Of a stretch of DNA of 64,000 nt, positions 37,042 through 46,880 are shown one piece after another. The notes under the pieces are model-generated. The model was given only the letters and a program-made list of their open reading frames with translations. It had not been told where the DNA came from and ran no database searches. Within the stretch, counting starts at the first letter, position 1; every line of letters begins with the position of its first letter. The stretch is from positions 186,001 through 250,000 of the forward strand of contig NZ_JAEKIA010000001.1 in the NCBI RefSeq assembly GCF_016405145.1. Direction: 5' to 3'. This stretch comes from Schaalia cardiffensis (GTDB taxonomy: Bacteria; Actinomycetota; Actinomycetes; Actinomycetales; Actinomycetaceae). The translations under genes were made by a program, and so were the position numbers.

Positions 37042-37242
37042 GATCGTGCCTCCCCTCTCTTCTCGGTAGTCGTATGGTCGTTTGGTGGTCTGAGGACCGC
37101 CGCCCGACGCTCGGCGCCGCAAGAAGGGCCCGACCGGCCCGTCCCAGTGACGGCAACCCTGAAATATTAGCACGTCACGATCTGCGCTCCGAAGCCAGGC
37201 CCCTTCACCTGCGCTGCGATTCTCATTACATCTCCTCCTCGT

Positions 37243-37367
37243 CTTGCGCTCCCCTCACTACCTTGCGTTCCCCTCAGCATCTTGCGCTCCCCTCAGCATC
37301 TTGCGCTCCCCTCCGCATCTTGCGCTCCCCTCAGCATCTTGCGCTTCCTCACTACCTTGCGCTTCCA
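37243..37367. repeat. 19-bp tandem repeat, about seven copies
   Basis: Units of CTTGCGCTCCCCTCAGCAT begin at 37243, 37262, 37281, 37300, 37319 and 37338, with a partial one at 37356. The first and sixth end in ACTAC and the sixth is 18 bp. The array is between rpmF and yigZ. Frames through it encode only repetitive peptide with no start context. There are no spacers, so it is not CRISPR. Confidence 0.88.
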
Positions 37368-37524
37368 ACACGTGGTGCTCAGGACTCAGTGGACATGAGC
37401 AGGACATCAACGAGGTCGAGGCACCCCGAACACCACAGGACGAGCAGTGAGAAAGAGCGCGCACTCATCGCCTACCCTGAAAGATAAGAAGGAGCCCCCA
37501 AGGAGCATCGCTCGACGCGCTCTG

Positions 37525-37557
37525 CGTGTTGAACACAACCCCACGTGTTGAACACAA
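37525..37557. promoter_or_regulatory. duplicated palindromic site upstream of yigZ
   Basis: CGTGTTGAACACAA occurs at 37525-37538 and 37544-37557. Each has the palindrome GTGTT-G-AACAC, and the two are 19 bp apart, about two helical turns on the same DNA face. They lie roughly 75-105 bp before yigZ. It looks like a tandem operator, but no regulator is identified. Confidence 0.4.
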
Positions 37558-37629
37558 GCTCCATGGGCCCGCACCAATGTGCCATTGCCCGCGCGGACGC
37601 TCAATCGAACCCGGATGAGGAGCATGAAG

Positions 37630-38286
37630 ATGGCAATCATTGAGACGATCCGTGAGGGCAGCGTGATCCACCACGAGATCGAAATCAAGAAGTCTCGCTT
37701 CTTGACGACTCTTGCTCGCACGGATTCACCCGAACAAGCCCGAGCCCTCATTGACGCAGTGAAAGCCGAGCATCCGCAGGCGCGCCACAACTGCTCCGCC
37801 TATGTGATCCAAGTAGAAGGACGCGATCCGCACCAACACTCAAGCGACGATGGAGAGCCCTCAGGGACAGCCGGCACCCCCATGCTCGAAGCTCTCAAGC
37901 TCGCGGGCGTATGGAACGTGACCGCAGTCGTCACCCGTTATTTCGGAGGAATCCTCTTAGGGGGCGGCGGTTTGATTCGCGCCTACTCCACAGCGGTTTC
38001 CGAGGCCCTGGCGAAGGCCCCAAGGGCACATCTCAAAGACATTGAGGTTCTTGAGGCCCACCTTCTCCCAGGCGACGCGGGACGGATCGAAGCGGAGCTT
38101 CGTCACGGCAGAGCCGAAATCCTTGGCGTCGACTGGGGAAACGAAGTGAGTATTCGTATCGGCGTGAATCCCGGCGAGCGCGAACCCTTCGATGCTCTCC
38201 TCGCTTCACTGTCTTCTGGTGTTTCACAGTTCCACATGGTGGCCACTCGCCGAATCGAGGTGGACGGATCCCACCTGAAGTTGTAA
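37630..38286 (+). CDS. YigZ/IMPACT family protein (UPF0029)
   Basis: A 218-residue protein. The N-terminal domain has the IMPACT signature: KKSRFLTTLAR, HNCSAYVIQ, SSDDGEPSGTAGTPMLEAL and VTRYFGGILLGGGGLIRAY. The C-terminal part is the DUF1949-type domain. The family is linked to translation regulation or peptide processing, without an agreed bacterial role. Two ATGs compete: 37624 and 37630. The second is chosen because AGGAG (37618-37622) is 7 nt upstream of it. Confidence 0.88.
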   Translation: MAIIETIREGSVIHHEIEIKKSRFLTTLARTDSPEQARALIDAVKAEHPQARHNCSAYVIQVEGRDPHQHSSDDGEPSGTAGTPMLEALKLAGVWNVTAVVTRYFGGILLGGGGLIRAYSTAVSEALAKAPRAHLKDIEVLEAHLLPGDAGRIEAELRHGRAEILGVDWGNEVSIRIGVNPGEREPFDALLASLSSGVSQFHMVATRRIEVDGSHLKL

Positions 38287-38370
38287 AAGTGTCAGCATGA
38301 TTGAGCCCCAGCAGATGGACCGGGGAATCCACCCCCACCTCGCTTCGGTGTGCCTGTGTCACTGTCTTGC

Positions 38371-38414
38371 GGGCGAATGACCCCCATAGTGCTCTCATGC
38401 ACTGTCATTCGCCC
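38371..38414. terminator. two-tier hairpin between yigZ and cysK
   Basis: GGGCGAATGAC (38371-38381) pairs with GTCATTCGCCC (38404-38414), enclosing an inner AGTGC/GCACT stem. No T-run follows on the plus strand. It could terminate yigZ or be a structured leader ahead of cysK. Confidence 0.55.
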
Positions 38415-38497
38415 TGAGCCTCGCCTGAGCGAGCGCCCCTCCTCCCCTTCTTTCGCGCTATGGTTTTTCAGCGCTTTCACCATTCCTGAGGAAATTC

Positions 38498-39430
38498 ATG
38501 TCCCGTATCGCTTCTTGTGTCGCTGAACTCATCGGCCACACCCCCCTCGTCCGCATCAACTCACTCATCGCCACCGATGCGCATGTGATCGCCAAACTCG
38601 AGGCTTTCAATCCCGCCTCCTCGGTGAAGGACCGCATCGCCGCTTCGATCATTGACGCAGCAGAGGCCTCTGGCGAACTCAAGCCCGGAGGCACAATCAT
38701 CGAAGCGACTTCCGGCAACACCGGCATCGCCCTTGCAATGGTTGGCGCCGCTCGCGGATACAAGGTCGTGATCGTGATGCCCGAATCCATGAGCGTCGAG
38801 CGTCGCATCATCGTCCGTGCTTTCGGCGCTGAACTCGTTCTCACCGACCCCAAGGGCGGGGTCGCAGCAGCAGTCGCCGAGGCTGAGCGTATCCGCGATG
38901 AGCGCCCCGGTTCGATCATCGCCTCCCAATTCGATAATCCCGCAAACCCCGCAGCACATGTCGCTACGACCGGCGAGGAGATCTGGGCCGACACCGAGGG
39001 CCAGGTCGATGTTTTCGTGGCCGGTGTCGGCACGGGGGGCACTATCTCGGGGATCGCGAAATCCCTCAAGGCGAAGAACCCGAATGTCACGATCATCGCG
39101 GTTCAGCCCGCCGAATCTCCGCTCCTGACTGGTGGGAGTGCAGGGCCGCATGGCATTCAGGGCCTGATGCCCAACTTCCTGCCCGGCAACTACGATGCCT
39201 CCCTCATTGACGAGGTCGTCTCCGTCAAGACCGTTGAGGCATTGGAATACGCGCGTCGAGCCGCCGCCGAAGAAGGGCTCCTCGTGGGGATCTCCTCTGG
39301 GGCGGCGCTTGCGGGAACCGCCCTCGTTGCCGCACGCGAGGAATTCGCGGGCAAGACGATCGTGACTCTTCTTCCCGACACCGGTGAGCGCTACCTTTCA
39401 ACCGCGCTCTTCGATGATCTGAGGGAGTGA
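38498..39430 (+). CDS. cysK: cysteine synthase A
   Basis: A 310-residue PLP enzyme making cysteine from O-acetylserine and sulfide. [11 protein letters not shown] has the PLP Lys (about residue 43), [13 protein letters not shown] the substrate loop, [15 protein letters not shown] the phosphate-binding glycines, and GISSGAAL the C-terminal Ser contact. GAGGAA precedes the ATG, and TATGGT about 38 bp upstream is a candidate -10. The cysE gene begins 182 bp downstream, giving the complete serine-to-cysteine route. Confidence 0.96.
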   Translation: MSRIASCVAELIGHTPLVRINSLIATDAHVIAKLEAFNPASSVKDRIAASIIDAAEASGELKPGGTIIEATSGNTGIALAMVGAARGYKVVIVMPESMSVERRIIVRAFGAELVLTDPKGGVAAAVAEAERIRDERPGSIIASQFDNPANPAAHVATTGEEIWADTEGQVDVFVAGVGTGGTISGIAKSLKAKNPNVTIIAVQPAESPLLTGGSAGPHGIQGLMPNFLPGNYDASLIDEVVSVKTVEALEYARRAAAEEGLLVGISSGAALAGTALVAAREEFAGKTIVTLLPDTGERYLSTALFDDLRE

Positions 39431-39612
39431 TGACCCGGGCGGATGGGGAGAACTCTTTCGCCCCTATCCGCCCCGTTGGCTCAGGTTCAGTGCCATCCCC
39501 ACTGAGCCCAGCTCAGAGCTCCCCCGCTGAGCCCAACTCAGAACTCTCCCACTCATTCAGGACCAGCGCCCTCCAGCCGATAGACTGGAGGAGTTTTAGC
39601 GAAGGGACGATC

Positions 39613-40221
39613 ATGGTGATGAATCCGTTGCGAGCCGCACGCCTCCTCAAAGAGGATCTTCACACCGCTTGTCACCGTGATCCGGCCGCAACCTCGGCCC
39701 TCGAAGTCGCCCTCACCTATCCCGGGGTCCACGCTCTATGGGCGCACCGCCTCTCCCATGCCCTCTGGGTCCGCAAGGTCAAGCTTCCCGCGCGCATCCT
39801 GTCCTCGATTTCACGTTCCTTCACGGGAGTCGATATCCATCCGGCGGCGGTCATTGGACGCCGTGTCTTCATTGATCATGCGACCGGTGTCGTCATTGGT
39901 GCGACGACCGAGGTCGGCGAGGATGTCGTGATCTTCCACGGCGTAACCCTCGGCGGGGTCTCCATGACCCCAGGCAAGCGTCACCCCACGATCGGCAGTC
40001 ACGTCATGATCGGCGCCGGGGCGAAGGTTTTGGGGCCGATCACCGTCGGCGACGGGGTGAAGATCGGTGCGAACGCGGTGGTCGTGAAGGACGTGCCCTG
40101 TGGCTCGGTCGCGATCGGCGTACCCGCGAAGCTCTTGCCCAAGCCCTGCCAGGACACGAAAGACGACGATCTCATCATTGATCCCGCCTACTTCCTCGAC
40201 GAACCTGAGTTGTACATCTGA
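39613..40221 (+). CDS. cysE: serine O-acetyltransferase
   Basis: A 202-residue short-form serine acetyltransferase, supplying O-acetylserine to CysK. A helical N-terminal part ([17 protein letters not shown]) precedes the left-handed beta-helix with hexapeptide repeats: [57 protein letters not shown]. The catalytic His and Asp are in FIDHATG. The chain ends YI; an Ile C-terminus is what CysK binds in the cysteine synthase complex. ATG at 39613 with AAGGGA upstream; an in-frame ATG at 39619 is the alternative. Confidence 0.94.
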   Translation: MVMNPLRAARLLKEDLHTACHRDPAATSALEVALTYPGVHALWAHRLSHALWVRKVKLPARILSSISRSFTGVDIHPAAVIGRRVFIDHATGVVIGATTEVGEDVVIFHGVTLGGVSMTPGKRHPTIGSHVMIGAGAKVLGPITVGDGVKIGANAVVVKDVPCGSVAIGVPAKLLPKPCQDTKDDDLIIDPAYFLDEPELYI

Positions 40222-40289
40222 GCTGCTCTTTTCCCCACTCAGCACCCCAAACGCATCCGATTGTGATGCGCACCACCTATGCTTGAGGC

Positions 40290-40781
40290 ATGGAACAGCG
40301 CACTCTTCACGCACCGGTGAATGCGTTGACCGATGTCGATCGCCCGGCAGGAGTCGAAATCGCGACGCTCACCCGTTACGACATCCCCGTGCTCGCCGTC
40401 CTCACCCTGGACGCCTACGGCGATCCCACGACAGCTGAAGCACTCCTGGAGACTTCTGAAGAGCTCAGACTCACCTTCGACGGCGCCTTCGGCCCGACGA
40501 CCGAAGATTCCTTCGTTGGCGCTTGGGACGGCGGGACCCTCGTCGGAGCAATCCTCGTCGTCCGAGAATCCCCCTGGGATGACGCCCCCGATGGTCCTTT
40601 CGTCGTCGACCTCGTCGTCGACCCCGAGTATCGGCGCCGAGGCATTGCCACGGCCCTCATCGCCGAGGTCGCGAGCCGTTGCAAGGACTGGGGTTTCGAT
40701 TCCCTCGCCCTGCGGATCGATGGCCGCCACTCAGGAGCGGCCGAGCTCTACGACGACCTCGGATTCGAAGAGATCGGCTGA
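40290..40781 (+). CDS. GNAT-family N-acetyltransferase
   Basis: A 163-residue acetyltransferase. FVVDLVVDPEYRRRGIATAL is motif A, where the R/Q-x-x-G-x-G/A loop binds acetyl-CoA, and ELYDDLGFEEIG at the end is motif B. The first half (substrate side) is acidic and not diagnostic. TATGCT (40278-40283) ends 6 nt before the ATG, consistent with a leaderless start. The substrate is unknown. It is convergent with nei, with 7 bp between the stops. Confidence 0.85.
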   Translation: MEQRTLHAPVNALTDVDRPAGVEIATLTRYDIPVLAVLTLDAYGDPTTAEALLETSEELRLTFDGAFGPTTEDSFVGAWDGGTLVGAILVVRESPWDDAPDGPFVVDLVVDPEYRRRGIATALIAEVASRCKDWGFDSLALRIDGRHSGAAELYDDLGFEEIG

Positions 40782-40788
40782 TAGCACC

Positions 40789-41751
40789 TCAACGCTGGCA
40801 CGAAGGACACCAGAAGAGGCGACGGTTCTGCATGAGTGCTTCTCGCACGGCAGTGCCGCAGCGCAGGCAGGGCCTGCCCGTCCGGTGATAGACGTACCAG
40901 CGCGACGCTTCCTCATCACCTTCAAGGGGAGGATTCGGGGCCTCAAGCGGGTCCATTGTCTCCAAACGCCCGGCGGCCAATCCCCTGTTCATCAGATCGC
41001 AGATGAGGACCCACAGGTCTGTCAAGCGCTTGGCGGAGATGTTCGATCCCTTGCGGTAGGGGGAGATCCCCGCAAGGAAGAGGGCATCCGCCCGGTAGAT
41101 ATTGCCGACCCCCGCGATGATTGCCTGATCCATAACGATCTCGCCAATGGCGCGCTTCTTCGCGTGCGCAACCTCGGCGAATCTCTTCGCCGCCTCTCGG
41201 TCCTCGCGCGCGCCCTCGTCGAGAGGATCCGGGCCAAGCTTCGCCTGCGCTGCGATCCGTTCCTCATTCGAGATGAGTTCACAACGGTTCGGTCCGATGA
41301 GGTCGGCGACGGCGTGTTCGTTATACATGCGGAAGCGCACCTGGCCGACGGGTTCGGGAGGCTCCCACTCGCCTTTCGCGGCCTGACCATAGCCTTCGCC
41401 CCAACGGGTTTCGGAGTGCCCATCCCACTCCCCTTTCGCGACGGGGGCAATACGATGGGCGACCCCGTGGCCCTCATCGACGACGCTTTCGTCACCGTTG
41501 AAACGCCACCATCCGTATAAGCCGAGGTGGATATGCATCCACTCCTGCGGTTCACTGCCCACGGCCTCGGGGGGAACGAAACCGATGAACATGTGCTTGC
41601 CGTGAACACGGATCTGCTCGAGGACGCGCCCGTTGATCTTCTCGGCCGAGGCCGCGAAGCGCCCCTGCGGGGAGGAGGCGAGGACGCTCCCACCCGTGAA
41701 GAGTTCGTTCATCGTGGACGCGAGCCTGCGAATCGCATCGCCCTCGGGCAT
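40789..41751 (-). CDS. nei: endonuclease VIII/Fpg-family DNA glycosylase
   Basis: A 320-residue DNA glycosylase/AP lyase that removes oxidised bases. The chain begins MPEGDAIRRLA; after Met removal Pro is the catalytic nucleophile and the Glu is essential. GVGNIYRADALFLAGISPYR contains the conserved Asn and helix-two-turn-helix, and GRPCLRCGTAVREA ... FWCPSCQR forms the zinc finger with its terminal Arg. The MPEGD start and ending fit the actinobacterial Nei rather than MutM (which starts MPELPEVE). Confidence 0.92.
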   Translation of the reverse strand: MPEGDAIRRLASTMNELFTGGSVLASSPQGRFAASAEKINGRVLEQIRVHGKHMFIGFVPPEAVGSEPQEWMHIHLGLYGWWRFNGDESVVDEGHGVAHRIAPVAKGEWDGHSETRWGEGYGQAAKGEWEPPEPVGQVRFRMYNEHAVADLIGPNRCELISNEERIAAQAKLGPDPLDEGAREDREAAKRFAEVAHAKKRAIGEIVMDQAIIAGVGNIYRADALFLAGISPYRKGSNISAKRLTDLWVLICDLMNRGLAAGRLETMDPLEAPNPPLEGDEEASRWYVYHRTGRPCLRCGTAVREALMQNRRLFWCPSCQR

Positions 41752-41814
41752 GAATCCTCCTCAATACTGTCGGGGCCCTGGCGCCCCGGGGCACGAGCCT
41801 ACCCGCTCAGCGAA

Positions 41815-41847
41815 GACCCGGCCCCTCGAAAAACGAAGGGCCGGGTC
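41815..41847 (-). terminator. terminator of leuS
   Basis: GACCCGGCCC (41815-41824) pairs with GGGCCGGGTC (41838-41847); the loop has a small inner TCG/CGA stem. It begins 19 bp past the leuS stop, before nei. Confidence 0.8.
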
Positions 41848-41866
41848 CACGGCGTGGTGCGTGCGT

Positions 41867-44800
41867 TCAGCCTCGAGGCACAACGAGGTTCACCAGCGAG
41901 GGCGCGCGAAGGATGATCTTCACAGGATCACGACCGTCCAAGATCTTCACAATCGGCCCTTGAGCGAGGGCCCGCTCACGCAGCTCGTCTTCACTGATCG
42001 ACGGGGGAACTTCAAGTTTCGCGCGGACCTTACCATTGACCTGCACGATCGCGGTGACGCTGTCCTCAACGAGGAGGGACTCGTCCTCGACGATCGGGAA
42101 AGGCTCACGAGCCAGGGACTGCGAGTGTCCCAGACGCATCCAAAGCTCTTCAGCGATATGCGGGGCGACCGGGGAGAGCATGAGGATCAGGGGCTCGATG
42201 ATTTCGCGGGGAACGGACTTCAGGCCCGTCAGGTGATTGTTCAAGACGATGAGCTTCGAGATCGCAGTGTTGACGCGCATGTTCTCGTATTCGACTGTCA
42301 CATCCGCGATCGTGCGGGCGAGCAGGCGCTTCGTCTCAAGGTCGGCGGGCTCTTCGCAGATGCTCGGCTCACCGCTCTCCTCATCGACTGTGTTCCTCCA
42401 CAGTCGCTGCAAGAAGCGCTGAGAGCCAACGACTGCGCGAGTCTCCCAGGGGCGGGACACGTCGAGCGGGCCCATGCTCATCTCGTAGACGCGGAAAACA
42501 TCAGCCCCGTAGGCGTCGTACATCTCATCGGGCGTCACGATATTCTTCAGCGACTTGCCCATCTTGCCGTACTCGCGGGTCACCGGCTCACCCTCGTAGG
42601 TGAAGCCGCTCGACTCCTCGCCTTCGACCTCGTCCGCGGGAACATATTGTCCGCGCGCATCCTTGAAGGCGTAGGCCTGCACGTAGCCCTGGTTGAAGAG
42701 CGTGTGGTAGGGCTCAGCGTCGGGAACGTGGCCAAGGTCGAAGAGGACCTTTTGCCAAAAGCGCGCGTAGAGCAGGTGCAGGACCGCATGCTCAACGCCG
42801 CCGACGTACAGGTCCGTGCCACCGGTCGGCTTGCCTTCGCGCGGCCCCATCCAGTAGTCGAGGTTCTCCTGATCGGCGAGGGCCCGAGGGTTCTTCGGGT
42901 CGGTGTAGCGCATCTCGTACCAGCACGAACCCGCCCACTGCGGCATCGTGTTGGTTTCGCGCCTGTAGGTCTTCACCCCATCGCCGAGGTCGAGTTCAAC
43001 CTTCACCCACTCCTCGGCTCGGCCCAGCGGCGCCTCGGGCGCCGTGTTCGCGTCTTCCGGATCGAAGGTGCGAGGCGAATAGTCCGTGATCTCGGGAAGA
43101 TCAACGGGCAGCATCTCCTCGGGCAAGGCGTGGGGCAGGCCGTCCTCGTCCCAGACGATCGGGAAGGGCTCGCCCCAGTAGCGCTGGCGGGAGAAAAGCC
43201 AGTCGCGCAGACGGTAGGTGATGGTGGAGCAACCCAGGCCCTTTGTTTCGAGCCATTCGGTCATCGCCGTTTTCGCCTCGTCCTTCGCAAGCCCGTCGAG
43301 GCTGATCTCCTCGTTCGAGGAGTCCACTGCCAGGCCGTCGCCCGTGAAGGCCGACTCGTCGAGGTTATGAGAGTAGGGGTCTTTGGCCGGGCCGATCGTG
43401 CGGATGATCTCGAGCGCGTACTTGCGGGCGAATTCCCAGTCGCGGTCGTCGTGGGCGGGAACCGCCATGATCGCGCCCGTACCATAGCCCCAGAGGACGT
43501 AGTCGGCGACGAACACGGGGATGGGGCGTCCGTTCACGGGGTTAATGCCGAAGAAGCCGGTGAAAACGCCGGTCTTGACGCGTTCTTCGTCCGTGCGCTC
43601 GGACTCGGTCTTGGCTGCGGCCTGCGCGCGGTAGGCGGCGACTGCCTCTCTGGGAGAGGGCGCGCCCCCGGTCCACTCTTCCTTCGTGCCTTCAGGCCAG
43701 GAGTCTGGGACGCTGAGCTGGGCGGAGTCATCCGCGTTTCCTGCAAGGGTGCCACCAAGGATCGGGTGTTCGGGTGCGACGACCATGAAGGTTGCACCGA
43801 AGAGGGTGTCGGGACGGGTCGTGTAGACGTCGAGAGAGGCCTGCGAGGCTCCGGCTGCTTTCGCTTCGGGCACCTCGAAGGTGACGGTGGCGCCTTCAGA
43901 GCGGCCGATCCAGTTGCGCTGCATCGCGCGGACCTTCTCCGGCCAGTCGATCGTGTCGAGGTCGTCAGCGAGGCGCTTGCCGTAGGCGGTGATCCGCATC
44001 ATCCATTGACGCAGGTTGCGAGTGAAGACCGGATAGTTGCCGCGCTCGGAACGCCCTTCAGAGGTGACCTCTTCATTCGCCAGGACGGTCCCCAGGCCGG
44101 GGCACCAGTTCACGGGCGCTTCAGAGACGTAGGCGAGGCGGAAGGGGTCCACGACCTTGGCTCGCTCGATTCGGTCAAGCTCAGCCCAGGAGCGCCCGTC
44201 GGGGACGGCGACCTCGCCTGAGGCGAGTTTGTCTTCGAGCTCACTGATCGGGCGTGCGGCGCCCTGCGAACCGTCGGGGGCGGTGGCTTCCGGGTCGAAC
44301 CAGGAGTTGAAGATCTGCAAGAAGATCCACTGGGTCCAGTGCACGTATTCGGTGTCGGTCGTTGCCAAAGAGCGGCGACGGTCGTGCGAGAGGCCGAGGC
44401 GACGCAGCTGTCGGCGCATGTTCGCAATGTTCTCTTCGGTCGTGACCCGCGGATGCTGGCCCGTTTGGACGGCGTACTGCTCGGCGGGCAGTCCGAAAGC
44501 GTCGTAGCCCATTGTGTACAAGACGTTCTCGCCCTTCATGCGGCGGAAGCGTGCGACGGTGTCGGTCGCAATGTAGCCGAGGGGGTGTCCGACGTGCAGG
44601 CCCTTGCCCGAGGGGTAGGGGAACATATCGAGGAGGAAGAAGGGCTTTTCCTGTGCAAGAGGACCGGCGAGTTCTCCCACGGGGTTGTCCGCGTTGAAAG
44701 TTCCCCACTCGTCCCAGCGATCCTGCCACGCCTTTTCGATGGTGCCGGCGAGCTCGGCGGTGTACCGCTGGGCGGGTTCCATACCCGGGGTCTGGCTCAT
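41867..44800 (-). CDS. leuS: leucine--tRNA ligase
   Basis: A 977-residue class Ia synthetase charging tRNA-Leu. [17 protein letters not shown] holds the HIGH motif (HVGH, residues 69-72) and [12 protein letters not shown] the KMSKS motif (about residue 745). The CP1 editing domain is present ([20 protein letters not shown] and [19 protein letters not shown]). The length is slightly above the bacterial average of about 860-950. The ATG at 44800 follows AAGGAGAAGG. A tRNA-Leu gene is present in this window at 53803-53886. A very long antisense open frame covers most of it and is a shadow. Confidence 0.97.
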   Translation of the reverse strand: MSQTPGMEPAQRYTAELAGTIEKAWQDRWDEWGTFNADNPVGELAGPLAQEKPFFLLDMFPYPSGKGLHVGHPLGYIATDTVARFRRMKGENVLYTMGYDAFGLPAEQYAVQTGQHPRVTTEENIANMRRQLRRLGLSHDRRRSLATTDTEYVHWTQWIFLQIFNSWFDPEATAPDGSQGAARPISELEDKLASGEVAVPDGRSWAELDRIERAKVVDPFRLAYVSEAPVNWCPGLGTVLANEEVTSEGRSERGNYPVFTRNLRQWMMRITAYGKRLADDLDTIDWPEKVRAMQRNWIGRSEGATVTFEVPEAKAAGASQASLDVYTTRPDTLFGATFMVVAPEHPILGGTLAGNADDSAQLSVPDSWPEGTKEEWTGGAPSPREAVAAYRAQAAAKTESERTDEERVKTGVFTGFFGINPVNGRPIPVFVADYVLWGYGTGAIMAVPAHDDRDWEFARKYALEIIRTIGPAKDPYSHNLDESAFTGDGLAVDSSNEEISLDGLAKDEAKTAMTEWLETKGLGCSTITYRLRDWLFSRQRYWGEPFPIVWDEDGLPHALPEEMLPVDLPEITDYSPRTFDPEDANTAPEAPLGRAEEWVKVELDLGDGVKTYRRETNTMPQWAGSCWYEMRYTDPKNPRALADQENLDYWMGPREGKPTGGTDLYVGGVEHAVLHLLYARFWQKVLFDLGHVPDAEPYHTLFNQGYVQAYAFKDARGQYVPADEVEGEESSGFTYEGEPVTREYGKMGKSLKNIVTPDEMYDAYGADVFRVYEMSMGPLDVSRPWETRAVVGSQRFLQRLWRNTVDEESGEPSICEEPADLETKRLLARTIADVTVEYENMRVNTAISKLIVLNNHLTGLKSVPREIIEPLILMLSPVAPHIAEELWMRLGHSQSLAREPFPIVEDESLLVEDSVTAIVQVNGKVRAKLEVPPSISEDELRERALAQGPIVKILDGRDPVKIILRAPSLVNLVVPRG

Positions 44801-44915
44801 CAGGACCTTCTCCTTCACGATCGACGATTCAACCCTTAAAGGGTAGACCATCGACTCGGCAGGAAAACGGCGCAGAACGGGGCACGAGACGAGCCCGATG
44901 AGTGACAATGAGTGC

Positions 44916-45362
44916 ATGAGCACTGTCTTTGAGAACATCATTTCCGGCAAGTGGGCTGGACGCTTCGTCTGGGCCGATGATCTCTGCGTCGTTTTTGCGA
45001 CGATCGAGCCGACTGCACCTGGCCACGTCCTCGTCGTTCCGCGTCACGTCTACGAGAAGTGGACGGATGCGACCGCCAGTGTCGTCGCCCATCTGGTGGA
45101 GGTCGCCCACACGATCGGCGCCGTCCAAGAGAAGACCTTCGACGTTCCCCGTTCGGGCCTGGTCATCGGGGGTTTTGAGGTTCCCCACACGCACCTGCAT
45201 GTCATTCCGCTGCGCAGCGAGGCGGATGTTTTGCTCTCGAATGCGGCCCCCGCCTCGGATGAGGCACTCGATGAGACGATGGGCAAGCTGCGCGAGGGCC
45301 TGCGCGCGGCCGGATATGGTGCGAATGTTCCGCTTGAGATGAGCTCTCCGGCCTTGGCTTGA
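44916..45362 (+). CDS. HIT-family hydrolase
   Basis: A 148-residue histidine-triad protein, probably hydrolysing nucleoside phosphoramidates or dinucleotides. [11 protein letters not shown] is the HXHXHXX triad with the nucleophile His, and [14 protein letters not shown] the upstream conserved loop. The ATG at 44916 ([12 protein letters not shown]) is preferred to that at 44898 because it matches the family N-terminus and GACAAT lies 6 nt upstream. It is divergent from leuS. Confidence 0.88.
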   Translation: MSTVFENIISGKWAGRFVWADDLCVVFATIEPTAPGHVLVVPRHVYEKWTDATASVVAHLVEVAHTIGAVQEKTFDVPRSGLVIGGFEVPHTHLHVIPLRSEADVLLSNAAPASDEALDETMGKLREGLRAAGYGANVPLEMSSPALA

Positions 45363-45828
45363 ACTTTCTCAGCGGCTTGGCCTGAGCCCGCTCTGCATCC
45401 CTTGCCTGAGACTGCCCTATCGCTCCCAGCCTGAGCTCTTCCCGCAGCTTGGCTTACCGTCTCCCAGTTGCCCCGACCTGAGCTCTTTCTATTGCCCTGA
45501 GCGGCCCTGGCCTGGGCTCTCTATTGCCCCGATCTGAGACCGCTCTGTATCCCCACCCTTGAGTTCGCCCTGTGGCGCCTGGTCTGAGCCCTCCCCTATT
45601 GCCACGACTTGAGACCGTGGGCTGCCTCCAAGCCAGCACCGACACTGTGTTCTGCCTACGCCTTGACCTGAGCCCACCTTGCGGCTCTGGCCTATGCTCT
45701 CTCTATTGCCCCAATCTGAGCCCTTTCTGCATCTCCACCCTTGAGCCCGACTTGCCCTCCTTTGCTCTGTCTGAGCACAAGTGCGGGACGGATGGGGCTC
45801 AAAAAGGTGGTGCAGACGCCAACGCGGA
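45363..45828. repeat. intergenic region of degenerate short repeats
   Basis: No gene seen. Variants of CCTGAGC (also TCTGAGA, CTTGAG) recur every 20-40 bp from about 45378 to 45770, separated by variants of TATTGCCCC or TGCATCCC. The array lies between the convergent HIT and DtxR-family genes. At its right end AACGCGGATCAG occurs twice (45821 and 45838) across the stop codon of the DtxR-family gene. Confidence 0.7.
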
Positions 45829-46572
45829 TCAGGCGCGAACGCGGATCAGATTCGCGGTCGTCTCATCGAGGAGGACCTGGTTGACCGTTCCCACCCCATC
45901 TTGAACATCCACAGCGACTTGCTCCCCTGCTGGTCCAGTATTTCCGGCACAACCCGCCCCGTCCTCGTCATTGGGGAGCCGAGCCAAGCGGATCTGCGAG
46001 TCGAGGCCGATCCCGGCTTCGTCAAGATTACGAAGCCCTTGCGGGCTCTCATCGGAGAGGCGGGCGACTGTCACCCACTCCCCTTGTCTTTGCTCACTGA
46101 GTGGAACTGTGGCGCCCGTACGAATCCGACCATCCGCGTCCGGGATCGGATCACCGTGGGGGTCGCGGGCGGGCCACCCGAGTGCTTCGTCGATGTGTTC
46201 AAGCAGCCGATCAGAGACCGCGTGTTCGAGGATTTCCGCCTCTTCGTGAACCTCATCCCATTCGAAGCCGAGGCGGTCATGGAGGTAGGTCTCTAAAAGG
46301 CGGTGACGACGGACCATGCCAAGGGCGATCTGGCGTCCCTGAGTGGTGAAGTGCACCTTCTTGTAGGGCTCGTGTGTGACGAACCCCCAGGAGGTGAGGC
46401 GCGCGACGTTCTCAGAGGCAGTTGAGGCCGCAACCCCCATGCGCGCAGCGAGGTCGTTGACCGAGATGCCGTCGCCGCCCGCTTCTTCGTTCCCCCACAT
46501 CTCCTTGAGATAGTCCTCGGCGACTTGACTGTTCTTCGCGCCGATCGCCCCGAAGGCTGAAGCTCGTGTCAT
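45829..46572 (-). CDS. DtxR/MntR-family metal-dependent repressor
   Basis: A 247-residue regulator. An N-terminal winged helix (SVNDLAARMGVAASTASENV, then ARLTSWGFVTHEPYKKVHFT) is followed by the metal-binding and dimerisation domain RRHRLLETYLHDRLGFEW and HEEAEILEHAVSD, and a C-terminal SH3/FeoA-like region. In DtxR the corresponding stretch has Cys102 (EACRWEH); here it is Glu (EAEILEH), as in manganese-sensing MntR. ATG at 46572 with GAGGGGAG upstream. It is a candidate controller of the metal-type box upstream of the ECF/ABC operon, but an unseen second DtxR is equally possible. Confidence 0.88.
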   Translation of the reverse strand: MTRASAFGAIGAKNSQVAEDYLKEMWGNEEAGGDGISVNDLAARMGVAASTASENVARLTSWGFVTHEPYKKVHFTTQGRQIALGMVRRHRLLETYLHDRLGFEWDEVHEEAEILEHAVSDRLLEHIDEALGWPARDPHGDPIPDADGRIRTGATVPLSEQRQGEWVTVARLSDESPQGLRNLDEAGIGLDSQIRLARLPNDEDGAGCAGNTGPAGEQVAVDVQDGVGTVNQVLLDETTANLIRVRA

Positions 46573-46671
46573 GACTCCCCTCAACTCCACATCTGTGGCA
46601 CTGTTCTCACCGCTCAATTTTGCATCCCCAGGGCGAAGACGGTAAAGTTTTATTCCGGTCGAAAGGCCCCC

Positions 46672-46744
<73 letters not shown>

Positions 46745-46774
46745 CTGCTCCTAGCGATTTTCGCAGAGAGCCCC

Positions 46775-46850
<76 letters not shown>

Positions 46851-46853
46851 AGA

Positions 46854-46880
46854 GGCGCGGCCGTGTGGCTGTGCCTTTTT
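46854..46880 (+). terminator. terminator after the tRNA-Lys pair
   Basis: GGCGCGGCC (46854-46862) pairs with GGCTGTGCC (46867-46875), with two G-U pairs and loop GTGT, followed directly by TTTTT (46876-46880). A textbook intrinsic terminator. Confidence 0.92.

Noticed and set aside
36544-37242. Integrase or attachment site next to tRNA-Arg
   Set aside because: No integrase-like frame nearby and no second copy of the tRNA 3' end seen in the window.
37243-37367. CRISPR-like array
   Set aside because: Units are 19 bp and directly adjacent with no unique spacers, and no cas gene is present.
41633-44221. 862-codon open frame on the plus strand
   Set aside because: It lies entirely antisense to nei and leuS, whose products are unmistakable. 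Long antisense frames are expected in GC-rich genes.
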